From contig LRSR01014556.1 in the NCBI GenBank assembly GCA_001579985.1, positions 1 to 22,373 of the forward strand: a DNA stretch of 22,373 nucleotides. Reading direction: 5' to 3'. Origin of the DNA: Hypsibius dujardini (taxonomy: Eukaryota; Tardigrada; Eutardigrada; Parachela; Hypsibiidae). The notes under the pieces are model-generated. The model was not told the DNA's origin. It did not search any database and saw only the letters and a program-made list of their open reading frames with translations. A program made the position numbers and the translations under genes. This document shows, piece after piece, positions 1 through 9,768 of this stretch. Each line of letters opens with the position of its first letter. Position 1 is the stretch's first letter.

Positions 1-21
1 TTGGATGCCAACTAAACTCAC

Positions 22-898
22 CTTTAACCTCCATTGTCGGGTATTGACCGTCCCCGATGACTCCGTCAATCTCCTTCTGGACCTTATCGTAGACATCAGG
101 TTTATCTAAAAGATACAAGATAGCCCACGCCAACGTAGTCGCCGTCGTCTCCGTCCCCGCCCCGAACAGATTCAGCACAGACCGCAAAAGCTGATCACCT
201 GCAATCAAGCTGCCGAATAATTAAACCACATACATATAATCGTCATCCGTATTGACAGAAACAAGTTTCTTTACTGGAAAACGTCGACTTGGCATTGTCC
301 TTCTGCTTCTCCGCTTCTAACATGAAAGCATGCAGGTAGTCACGCGGTTCACCGTCATGCAGACTCTGCTGGTGCTGCTCCACGAGGGTGTCGAAAAAGG
401 CCGTTAGATCGCCGATATTGGCCTGCCATGCGAGATGTCGAGCACGGAACTTGGAGAAGGGAATCTTCCGCAGGAAGGGGAAATATTCCACTAACTGGTT
501 AGTCGCAGCTAGGGCCACATTTTGCCCCACCAGGCTGGTCAGCCGCTGAAAGTTGGCGTCCTTGTGGCTGAACCGTTGACCATAGGAGATGGCGCAAATG
601 ACGTTGGATATGCTAGGCGTGAGGTATTGGATGGGGTTGACCGGTTTTCCGTTGGCGTTCTTGATATCCTCGACCAGCTCGACAGCTTCCTCAATCACCA
701 GGTCCTGCAGCCAGGTCTTGCCCATTCCGAAGTCTCGGAGGGTGCTTAGAGCGAAGCGTCGCTGCTCCTTCCAAGCCTCATCGCCGTCAGTGAAAATTAA
801 TCCTATAAATGTTAGTGGGTAATATGAATTAGTCGTAGACCCCTTGCTACGCAAGGGCATGAAGTATAGCACCGAGCTCTTTCAAGATAAATGGAACT

Positions 899-961
<63 letters not shown>

Positions 962-1448
962 GCCTCTCAATTTTTGCATGTTGTCTATAGTATACATGTA
1001 AATGCACTCTTACCTTTCCGATGGAAAAATTCATCGCGTACCGATGTGGGCCGTCCACTCATCTCGTCGGAATGAACTATCGTCTTGAGAGTTTCAAAGT
1101 TGGTGACAAACACCACGGGCTGACTGCCCAAGTAAATGGTGGCAACTCCATCCTTGCCGTAGTCGTCCACCAATTTGGCCAGGGTCCTGTATCGTTCCTT
1201 GCCCGATTTCCCGCGCAGTCTTCCGAGATTCCCGACGATCGGTCTGGCTAAAGAACAAAACGGTAATTTTCCAAATTTTAAATTCCCAGCTCGGCTGGCA
1301 ATCAATCACTCAAAACGAAGGGGAGAAATTGATATCGTGAAAACTCACGAGGTGGACCAGGCGGCAAAGTGGTGGACCGTTTAACGCCTTGGGTGAACCA
1401 TGCGATGGTAAGGATGAGCAACAGCCCTGCTAAAATGTATTCCAGCAT
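22..1448 (-). CDS. CYP2-clan cytochrome P450, gene A (partial, C-terminus off left edge)
   Basis: Haem-thiolate monooxygenase, expected to be anchored in the ER membrane; substrate not predictable. Exons on the minus strand: 1349-1448, 1014-1247, 275-802, 22-198; every junction is GT-AG, phase 1. The ATG at 1448 opens a hydrophobic anchor of about 17 residues, followed by the proline hinge LPPGPP. Exon 2 gives PIVGNL. Exon 3 carries WKEQR (W122, the WxxxR C-helix motif). Exon 4 carries the I-helix oxygen-activation motif AGTETT (about residues 301-306). The 346 codons present cover about 70 percent of a normal P450 of 490-500 residues; the ExxR helix and haem-binding cysteine must lie beyond position 1. 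Exons 2 and 4 match gene B in length (234 and 177 bases) and exon 3 is one codon longer (528 against 525). Family assignment is secure; the start is inferred from the anchor and hinge. Confidence 0.9.
899..962. repeat. (TCTG)16 microsatellite in intron 2 of P450 gene A
   Basis: A pure run of 16 TCTG units lies within the 211-base intron 803-1013. In the gene A transcript (minus strand) it reads CAGA. Long Arg/Gln/Thr/Asp-rich or Cys/Leu/Ser/Val-rich frames through it are translations of the repeat, not proteins. Confidence 0.97.
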
Positions 1449-2749
1449 GATCGGGTGTGAAGAATTTTAGGGAGTAAGACGTTGCAACGTGGAAAACTGC
1501 AAAGAAGTAGTCTGGAACTTTACACTGCAACGCCGTGTGCGAATACAGTGTAGTCACTGTAGAAGATATCAAATGTGTTAACTCATGTACACATGTCAAC
1601 ATACTACCACTGATCATGACTCGTGAAATGATCAAGCGAACTTGAATATGCTGACAGAGAAAGAGAGAGAGAATTAGGCACTTTCTTTCAGGGCAAAGTC
1701 TGACAGCAGTTTCAGTACTCGATAAGAAACAAACACAACACGCACACAGACTCTCCTTGGCGAAATGATGGCGCCCGTCTCGGGCCCGTCTGCTCCACCA
1801 AAACTTAAATACACGTTGAAAATTGCAAGGTAACGCACGGCATAATGATGTGTAAGGCATGTGTTGCAGTTGTTCTGCAAAAACCTTTAACAACTTGAAA
1901 CTTCACATTCTCTTCTTCGGCCTGCCAGAATGTTTCAAAAATGTTTGAAAAATGTTTGAAAAATCCCTTCGGAAACTAAACTCGAGACTGAGTAGAAGGT
2001 GCACTGTAGCGCGGACAACGAAAGGACACGGAGAGCAGACATCATTAATCGCGACGGACCGCCAGGCCGGCAAAAGATACTTCAGTGGTTTCATTTAGTA
2101 TGTGTTACTCTGTCCCTTTATCTCAATTCTGAAGGCTGGCATTTCTTTCAGTGCCAACGTGGCAACTCAGTTCATGCTGCACTAAAAAGCTTTATATATT
2201 TTTATGAAGTGCTATTCATCAGAGCCTAGAAGTGTGGCCTAGAAGACCAGTCGGTCAATTTGTGTTAGATATCTCGCGAAGACCTGCATCTTTCTTACTT
2301 GTTCGTCGTTCGTCCTGCAGTTCGGTTGAATGATGTCCGACACTGCCAGGTTGTCTGTCCTACACTGCCAGGCTGAGCGACAGCACAGTATGTTCGATCG
2401 TTGATTTCCTGTTCCCTCAGTTCGCTGTCAGTTTTAGGGTCACTATTATTTATCCATTTCACGCTCTTTCTCACGTTTGTCTTCATGTGTCGGTTATTTC
2501 TCCGTCTCTCCGTTAGCTGGGTTAATCACCTGCCGTATATGTTTGACCCTTGATTTTCTGTTCCCGCTATTCACTTTTCTTTAGTTTTATTGGGTATGTT
2601 CTTTACGAAAGATTAACTGAAACTTTAACTCAGCTACGTCAGATTTTGTACGTTTTTTTGCTATGTACCAGGATTGAGGAAAGAAATTAAAGATATATCG
2701 ACACCTGCCGAGCATAATTTTCTTTCACATAGACAAGGCAAAACAAATA
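1449..2749. other. Spacer between P450 genes A and B
   Basis: This 1,301-base stretch lies between the start of gene A and the stop of gene B. It should contain the gene A promoter and the gene B 3' UTR. I found no protein-like exon on either strand. No AATAAA signal is evident just after the gene B stop, and no clear TATA box lies just upstream of the gene A ATG. A long minus-strand frame from 1893 to 1381 overlaps gene A exon 1 in another frame and has no recognisable content. Confidence 0.6.
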
Positions 2750-5525
2750 TCACCTTGCTTCAAAAATGACATTGTACGGTTTTGGCGCATGGAGTAAGCC
2801 CATGACTGAGTCATCGATATTGATGCTGGCGCCGGGTGGAACCCGAAAGCGAAAGTGTTTGACGAGGCTGACGAAAAAAAGATAGAGCTCCATCTTGGCC
2901 AACGATTCGCCCAGACAGAATCGCTTTCCTGTACAAAAAAGTAGGCAAACACGTGACTTGTGTTAGTTATTAATGCTTTCAAGAAGCCAAACGAACAGTG
3001 TTGGAGAAATAGTTAAAAAAACTTAGCTTACCAATGGCAAAGGGGATGAATCCGTCAACCTTGCTTCGAAGGTTTCCGTCTTCGTCGAGGAATCGGTCCG
3101 GTTTGAAGGCCAACGGATCGGGAAAGTACCTTGCATCTTCGTGAACAGCTGTGAGCATAGGGAATATGTCGGTTCCAGCGGGAATTTTGAAACCGTTGAG
3201 GGTAACGTCATCCATCGCTCGGCGGCCAATGATGGGCACCAGGTTGCTGAGACGTTGGATCTCGAACAGGGTTGCTTGAGTGTAGGGCAGGCGGTCTGAA
3301 AACAAACACCATGAAACATGTGAAGTTCCACACTGAAAGCGGTTGCTCTCAGCACAACTTGACGGTTTTACACTCGGGCGGACGCTCGCTCGAATAAATA
3401 ATCATTTCGTTAAATAGTTATTCAGTGGATGGTGATTTAGTTGAAGTTCGGTCGCTTGCCGGACGCGGACGGTGGACTGACGGATAGACGTTTGAGCGAA
3501 TGACGGTTCAGCCGATGAGTAGGTAGGACGGGCGGTCATTGGGTTGAATACGTGCGTGGAGAGGCTTTCATTTATCTGCCGGGTAGGAGTGCCGGGTAGG
3601 AGTAGGACGGACGGACGGAGGACAGGCAACCAGACCTTCAGTTGGAGTGGTTAGTCGTTTGGGTGGATGGTCGTTGCGTTATAATAACAGTTTGTCCCTG
3701 ACTGGGACGGATGGTCATTGAGGGCTGCTCAGGTGGTCTGCCGTTTCGGTGCAGGATCGCTCAGACGGATGGATAGCCACTCAATTTCAGTAGATGGGTC
3801 TCTGGGACGGACGACCGTTTAGTGGGGAGACCAAGCGGACGGATGGACGGACGGACGGACGGACAGAGGAACGGACAAACAGCCAGACAGACGGACCGAC
3901 GGACCGACGAGAGGCCGGACAGACGGCCGTAAGGTCCGGAGAATTCCCATTTGTTGATTATTACAAAAACTCGATCATAAGGGCAACACTCTTTCGCTCA
4001 AGCCCTAATATTTACCTTTCATATCCATCGTCGGGTATTGACCGTCTCCAAGGACCCCGTCAATCTCCGTCTGGACCTTATCGTATACAACCGGATTATT
4101 TAAGAGATAGACGATAGCCCAGGCCAACGTAGTCGCTGTCGTCTCTGTCCCCGCTCCGAACAAGTTGATGACCGAAACCATCAACTGGTGACCTGCAATC
4201 AAACGACCGAATAGTTATGCAACAAGATTATCTTGAGTACTGGACGAAAATAAGTTTTTTTTACTGTTAAATGTCGACTCGGCATTGTCCTTCTGCTTCT
4301 CCGCTTCCAGCATAAAAGCATGCAGGTAGTCACGTGGTTCACCGTCATGCAGACTCTGCTGGTGCTGCTCCACGAGGGTGTCGAAAAAGGCAGACATCGC
4401 GCCGACATTGGCCATCCATGCGAGATACCGGGCACGGTACTTGGAAAAGGGAATCTTCCGCAGGAAGGGGAAATATTCCACTAACAGATTGGTCGCAGTT
4501 AAGGTTACATTTTCGCCCACCAGTCGTGTTAGCCGACTAAAATTGGCATCTTTATGGCTGAAGCGTTGGCCATAGGAAATGGCGCAGATGATGTTGCAAA
4601 CACTGGGCAGTAAGTGATGATTGGGATCGACTGGTGTTCCGCGGTAACTCTTGAAGTCCTCAATTAGCTCTTGAGCTTCCTCAATAATCAAATCCTGCAG
4701 CCAGGTCTTGCCCATTCCGAATTCGCGGAGCGTGGTCAGGGCGAAGCGACGCTGCTCTTTCCACGCCTCACCGTCGGTGAAAATTAATCCTGCAAAATGT
4801 ATCTCTCAAAATACCAAAAAATCTACCGAATTTGCGGCATTTTTATTGAACTGTAATTGCACTAAATTTCAAATTAAGAAGATGCAAACTTATTCTGAAA
4901 TGTTTAAAATCAAAATGACGCAATTCTCTCAAGTGAAGTAGACAAAATTCGCTACGGAAAACTGGTAAACCTGTTTCGGTTGCTACCTTGTCTATGGAAG
5001 AGCTCATCACGTATAGACGTGGGCCGTCCGCTCATCTCGTCGGAATGGGCTATCGTTTTGAGAGCTTCAAAATTGGTGACAAACACCACGGGCCGACTAC
5101 CCAGGTAAATGGTAGCAACTCCATCTTTTCCGTACTCGTCCACCATTTTGGCCAGCGTCCTGTACCGTTGCTTGCCCTGTTTTCCGCGTAGTCTTCCCAG
5201 ATTCCCGATGATCGGTTGAGCTGGATGAAGAAAGCACAAACACCACCGTAAAAAATGAGCCGACAGCACGTCATGACGTCACAACAGCATTGTGACCTCA
5301 TGAGAGCATCGTGACCTCATGAGAGCATCATGACGTCACGACAGCATCATTACGTCATGAGAGCATCGTGAAGTCATGACAGCATCTTGAAGTTTTCCAT
5401 GTCTTACGAGGAGGACCAGGTGGTAGAGTGTTCGACCGTTTGCTTCCAAAGACGAACCATGCGACTGTAAGGCTGACCAGCACTCCAGACAGAAGCACAT
5501 GCCATTGAAGAATATATTCCAGCAT
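2750..5525 (-). CDS. CYP2-clan cytochrome P450, gene B (complete)
   Basis: Haem-thiolate monooxygenase, probably ER-bound. Six minus-strand exons: 5408-5525, 4987-5220, 4265-4789, 4016-4192, 3032-3295, 2750-2928, stop TGA at 2752-2750. They join in frame (1,497 bases, 498 residues), all introns GT-AG and phase 1. Order of motifs: N-terminal hydrophobic anchor and LPPGPP hinge; PIIGNL; W127-K-E-Q-R131 (WxxxR); I-helix AGTETT (306-311); EIQR (E363, R366: the ExxR pair); FKPDRF (PERF-type loop); haem loop FAIGKRFCLG, with C444 the expected iron ligand. Every hallmark is present, so it should encode an active enzyme; the substrate cannot be told. Intron 1 carries a CRE-like minisatellite, and intron 4 (720 bases) a degenerate ACGG repeat. 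A palindromic TATA element lies 124 bases upstream of the ATG. The nearest paralogue is gene A. Confidence 0.95.
3370..3930. repeat. Degenerate ACGG/GGAC-rich simple repeat in intron 4 of P450 gene B
   Basis: The 720-base intron 3296-4015 is largely made of decayed GGAC/ACGG tetranucleotides. The purest part is at about 3834-3929. It differs from the TCTG repeats elsewhere by G-for-A changes (ACGG against ACAG), so it may derive from the same repeat family. No exon is visible inside. Confidence 0.8.
5262..5395. repeat. 19-bp minisatellite with CRE-like octamers, intron 1 of P450 gene B
   Basis: Octamers recur at exactly 19-base steps: TGACGTCA (5274), TGACCTCA (5293), TGACCTCA (5312), TGACGTCA (5331), TTACGTCA (5350) and TGAAGTCA (5369), with a decayed seventh unit near 5388. 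The linker is close to TGAGAGCATCG or CGACAGCATCA. TGACGTCA is the palindromic binding site of CREB/ATF bZIP factors. The array begins about 130 bases downstream of the gene B ATG in transcript order. Repeat structure is seen directly; a regulatory role is inference. Confidence 0.93.
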
Positions 5526-5837
5526 GATTGCAAATACAGGTGGAATAAATTTTGAGTTAAAGAAATTATTGAATTTTGTGAAGATCAAATCTTTTGAGAT
5601 GCACTTCTGTCACATAGTAAAATTCCCCTTAAATAGTGTCGCAACGGTCTGTTTATAAACAGCTCGGGCGTTAGCAGCCGCCCGGCAGTCACGTAACCTT
5701 TTAAGTAGATAATGGCAAAACTTTGTGCCGTATAACGATAAGATGTGAGAATCTTGAGCACTTTGACCGCAGCTGTTAGTTCATGCGGACATATTGAGTA
5801 CTTAAGAATTATCGAACAAATTGGTCATAGTTCAATG
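5526..5837. other. Short spacer: gene B promoter and gene C 3' flank
   Basis: Only 312 bases separate the gene C stop from the gene B ATG, so the gene B promoter and the gene C 3' UTR share this space. A TATA-containing palindrome at 5649-5662 is the only clear signal. No polyadenylation hexamer AATAAA is obvious downstream of the gene C stop. Confidence 0.6.
5649..5662 (-). promoter_or_regulatory. Candidate TATA box of P450 gene B in a perfect palindrome
   Basis: CTGTTTATAAACAG is a perfect 14-bp palindrome whose core TTTATAAA could serve as a TATA box 124 bases upstream of the gene B ATG. The arms also match forkhead-type cores (TGTTTA and TAAACA) in inverted orientation. This is a motif match only; no start site is known. 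Confidence 0.45.
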
Positions 5838-6439
5838 TTAACGAGGCTCAAAAATCACGTGATACGGCACAGGAGAATTGACGACGAAGAGCAAGGAGTC
5901 ATTGCTGTTTACTGCTTCTTCGGGAGGTACCACGAAGCGGAAATTCTTAACGAGACTGACGAAGAAGATGTAGAGCTCCATCTTGGCCAGTGCTTCGCCG
6001 AGACAGGCGCGCTTTCCTAATAAAAGAATTGGGCGGTTTCATGCATGGACAGGGCCTTTCCATACCGCACGGATCTTTGAGAGGCAAAGCTAATTAACGT
6101 CTTACCGATGGAAAACGGTATAAATCCTTCGATTCTGCTGCGCAGTTTTCCCGATTCGTCAAGGAAGCGTTCGGGTTTGAAGGCCAAAGGCTGGGGAAAG
6201 AATTGGGGGTCCTCGTGAACGGCAGAAAAGAGAAACACTACATCGGTTCCCGCAGGCAAAGCATACTCGGACAGGGTCACCTCTTGCATGGCACGACGCT
6301 GAACGACTGCGATCAGATTTGCCAAGCGTTGCACTTCAAATATGGTGGCTTGAGTGTAGGGCAGGCTCCCTATGTCAAGTATGACAAATCCATGTGGTAG
6401 TTAAAAGATATTGCTATGGTCTGTTAATCAGCATTTCGC

Positions 6440-6441
<2 letters not shown>

Positions 6442-6497
<56 letters not shown>

Positions 6498-6660
6498 GTG
6501 TCTGTGTGTCTGTGTGTCTGTCTATCTGTCTGTCTGTGTGTCTGTCTGTCTGTGTGTCTGTCTGTCTGTGTGTCTGTGTGTCTGTCTGTGTGTCTGTGTG
6601 TCTGTTTGTCTGTTTATCAGTCTATCTATATGTCTGTGCCTTCGTGCCCTGTCTGTCAAT
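6442..6660. repeat. (TCTG)n/(TGTG) microsatellite in intron 4 of P450 gene C
   Basis: Imperfect TCTG units interleaved with TGTG fill most of the 300-base intron 6370-6669. They read as CAGA/CACA in the transcript. The purest block is at about 6444-6500. Confidence 0.95.
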
Positions 6661-7553
6661 TGGTCCTACCTCTATCGTTAAGTGTAGGATAGCGGCCGTC
6701 TCCCAGAACGCCGTCTATTTCCTTCTGAACTCTTTCATGCACAGCTGGATTTTCGATTAAATACAAAATCGCCCATGCCAATGTTGTTGCTGTTGTATCC
6801 GTTCCAGCTCCGACGAGATCTGCTATTGAAATTAGCAACTGTTCACCTATAAAAATGTCATTATTTAAGTTAGAGTACCTCGTGATGTACAAAACAATTT
6901 CTAAAACCTGAACCCCAATCCCCAACGACACTTTTTGTAGGCAATCCTTACTGGTAAAGGAGGTTGTAGGGTTGTCTTTCTGCTTCTCCGACTCCAGCAT
7001 ATACGCATGGAGATAGTCACGTGGTTCTCCTTCGTATAAAGTCTGCTTATGCTGCTGGATCAGCGGCTTGAAAAAGGCACTTAAATCGGCCATGTTCGTC
7101 ATCCAGGCCTGATAGCGTTCACTGAACCGTGTGAAGGGCACAAAACGCAAGAAGGGAAAGTACTCCACCAGAAGGTTCTTCGCGGCGGTTTGACTGTTCT
7201 CGCTGATAAGCGTCGAGAGTCGGCGAAAGTTCTCGTCTTTATGGCTGAAGCATTTCCCCAAAGAAATAGCGCAAACGACATTGGCGATGGTGGGCGATAA
7301 GTATTGCATCGGATTGACCGGTTTCGCGAGGGTATTTCTGAGGTCCGCCACCAGCTCTCGTGCTTCCTCGATGATCAGATCCTGCAACCAGGTCTTTCCC
7401 ATTCCAAAGTCCCGGAGCGTGGTCAGGGCGAAGCGACGCTGCTCCTTTCATGCCTCATCACCGTCAGTGAAAATTAATCCTGCAGAACATCTCTCTCAGG
7501 GTAGTAACACACATTAGTAACACACATTAGTAACGAAAATTACGTATTGCATA

Positions 7554-7742
7554 ATGCTCAGACCAAACTCCAATCTCACCCAGACCCACCCACCCACCGT
7601 CGACCAGGTAAGCCCAACCCCATCCAGACCGAACCAGGCCCGCTCACCCAGACTCACCCGCCGTCGACCAAGTAAGCCCAAGCCTAAGCCCACCCACCAT
7701 AGACCAGGCCCACCCACCCAGACTCACCCAGACCGAACTTTT
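7554..7742. repeat. C-rich degenerate repeat in intron 2 of P450 gene C
   Basis: The tract is rich in CCCA and CAGAC words. CCGTCGACCA followed by R-GTAAGCCCA occurs at 7597 and 7661, 64 bases apart, with a diverged relative near 7697. It lies within the 632-base intron 7480-8111. No coding potential was recognised. Confidence 0.75.
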
Positions 7743-8478
7743 ACAAACTGCCTAGAAAGGTCCCTGACTAAAATACTTCATTGACTGCAGTTCGAACGGG
7801 AAAATGTAGTACCACCCGGATGATCATGTGTAGTTACACTGTAGGTTGGTTTTACGATATTGGGTAAACGTGTTCAAAATTTCAAACCTCATAAACAAGC
7901 GCGGACTATAGGATGGATCAAAATTGATATTCAACTCCGATCGCTCCGAATTATTTTTCTGTGTGAATGCACTCAACTGTGTTAACAATTTTGCGTTCTC
8001 TTGAGAGAAGATTCATTTCGACAAGCCGCGCGGCATCAAGCAAGCATTTTCCTCGTTATTCCTAGCACGAAAATGTAACTGAATTTCTTTTAGCGTCGGT
8101 AGAAACCTCACCTTTTCGATGGAAGAAATGATCGCGAACAGAAAGCGGTCTCCCCGTGTACTCATCCGCATGCGCCATCTTTTTTATGGTTTCGAGGTCT
8201 TTCACGAAGACTACGGGGCGACTACCCAAGTACAGGGTTGCCATTCCGTGAATCCCGTACTGGTCGACCAGCTGGGCAATCTTTCGGTAGCTCTCTCGGC
8301 CGGATTGGGCCTTCAGCTGGCCGAGATTTCCGAAAATTATTTTGCCTACGGAGCGTGACAAATTTAGTCACCCTTGTTGACAATAAAAGAACTATTGCAG
8401 TTCCCATCCCGGCAGTGAAATGCGCAAGTCTCCTTGCTTATTCACATCTGTTTTTGTTCCTTTATATGTATCTGTCAT

Positions 8479-8650
8479 ATGTCTGTCTGTTTGTCTCTTC
8501 GTGTTTCGTCCTTGTATCTGTTTGTTTGTCTGTGCATCTGAATATCTGTCTGTCTGCCTGTCTGCTTGTTTTCCTGTCTGTCTGTCTGTTTGTCTGCCTA
8601 TCTGTCTCTCTGTCTGTCTCTAAGTCTCTGACCGTCTGCTTGCATGCCTG
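8479..8650. repeat. Degenerate (TCTG)n tract in intron 1 of P450 gene C
   Basis: Imperfect TCTG/TTTG/CCTG units occupy about half of the 374-base GC-AG intron 8346-8719. In the transcript they read CAGA, the same orientation as in the other P450 introns here. Confidence 0.9.
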
Positions 8651-8825
8651 TCCTGATGTCTGTCTTGTCATCTTCATTGCAGTTGCTCTGATCTGCAGAT
8701 GACAGCTAGAGAGACTTGCCTGGAGGTCCCGGGGGCAACATGGAGGAGCGCCTTAAACTGATAAACGAAAGGCATAATGCGGTGAAGGCGAGGGTCAGAA
8801 CTGCGATGGAAACGGGGTCAAGCAT

Positions 8826-9768
8826 TGCCAAAGCTGCCCCGATTGACAGGAAAGCTTCGAAGTCGTTGTAGCAAACTTGGCCAAATGATCATGTGATGCA
8901 TAAAAATTCAGCACAACTCACCAGAGTAATGAGATTTGTAGGAAAACTAAACCTGCGCGGTTCTCTCTCAGTAACCTGGAAAGTGGAATTTATGGGCCAA
9001 CCGTATTGCAACAAGCAATCTATTATTGCCGTTTGAGTTGATACGACTTTAGGGTCAATAGTCAGTCAGTCTTTTCGGGAAAGCGTATTAGTATTTTCCT
9101 TGACTTCTGGTGGCCTTACAGACATAATTCATAACCGAGTTATTGCAAAACTCGTCAAACATTTGTTTACTAGTACTGTGAATTGTTCGGTAAGATAGTG
9201 CTATACTCAAGAGGGACAGTACCCCAATATTCTCTATTAACTCCATAAATCTCATTAATTTTTTTAAATTGTTGTCATTAGAATACAATCAAGTGTAGGA
9301 ATTATTAATTTTGTTTTGCATTTAATTTATATCGTTCTAATTCTAGCGTAAATTGGCATCACTCCCGGATGAGGGAGCACGTTCCCTAGGAAGTACACGA
9401 CGCTGTACACAGACACTGAATATACGTCCTGTCTCGATCATTTGGTGCTGCTTATTAGACCCGCCCGTACATTATGACTGCCCACACTGTGCTTCACTGC
9501 AGTCATAATATACGGTGGATCTAAAATGCAGCACCAAATGATCGATACAGTATTTATACGTCCTGCAGTTAGCCGCAATCGATAATTAACTTCTGAAGCA
9601 CAAATTTTATTTCGGCTCATCCCAAAAATTACATTCAATAATTATGCATAAATTTCATACAACTTCACGAAATCGTTTTGTCAGTGGCGAATTTTGGCGT
9701 GATCGGCTGGGCGCTGTCTGTATGATCGCTTGGAGGTTCCCTCTGCAATCGGAAACCGGAAGTGTCTC
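8826..9768. other. Upstream flank of P450 gene C, AT-rich spacer
   Basis: No protein-like exon or RNA gene was recognised on either strand. The first part should hold the gene C promoter, but no clear TATA box is near the ATG. The only structured element is the hairpin at 9421-9565. Confidence 0.55.
9421..9565. mobile_element. MITE-like foldback element with 11-bp flanking direct repeats
   Basis: Arms at 9435-9481 and 9499-9544 are inverted copies of each other (about 46 bases with a few mismatches and one indel), separated by a 17-base loop. The outer 17 bases, CGATCATTTGGTGCTGC, match perfectly. TATACGTCCTG stands at 9421-9431 and again at 9555-9565, just outside, and could be a target-site duplication or part of the element. 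There is no transposase. This structure fits a miniature inverted-repeat or foldback element; the family is not identified. Confidence 0.6.

Larger units (their letters stand above)
5838..8825 (-). pseudogene. CYP2-clan cytochrome P450, gene C, complete but with an in-frame TGA at codon 124
   Basis: Six minus-strand exons: 8720-8825, 8112-8345, 6952-7479, 6670-6846, 6106-6369, 5838-6016 (stop TAA 5840-5838). They join in one frame (1,488 bases, 495 residues), all phase 1, with exons 2-6 the same lengths as in gene A or B. The ATG at 8825 gives a hydrophobic anchor followed by LPPGPP and GKIIFGNL. Motifs present: AGTDTT I-helix (303-308), EVQR (ExxR), FKPERF, and FSIGKRACLG with C441 as haem ligand. 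Two oddities: intron 1 (8346-8719) has a GC donor (AG/GCAAGT), and codon 124 (7450-7448) is TGA where genes A and B have TGG, the WxxxR tryptophan. One transition would explain it. As read, the product stops before the catalytic core. A very recent pseudogene, a null allele or a sequence error are all possible; the rest is undamaged. Confidence 0.85.

Noticed and set aside
899-962. Regular repeat that could be mistaken for a CRISPR-like array
   Set aside because: Pure tetranucleotides without spacers in an animal intron.
1381-1893. 170-codon minus-strand frame over the start of P450 gene A
   Set aside because: It overlaps exon 1 of gene A in another frame and shows no family features; the P450 exon frame with anchor and LPPGPP is clearly the real one.
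6394-6760. Long cysteine/leucine/serine/valine-rich frames
   Set aside because: They are translations of the TCTG microsatellite in all three frames. The same applies to similar frames at 8420-8702, 11504-11743, 16325-16749, 19784-20261 and 21549-21979.
7785-7800. CAGTTCGAACGG, a possible tRNA B-box
   Set aside because: No matching A-box or cloverleaf arms around it.
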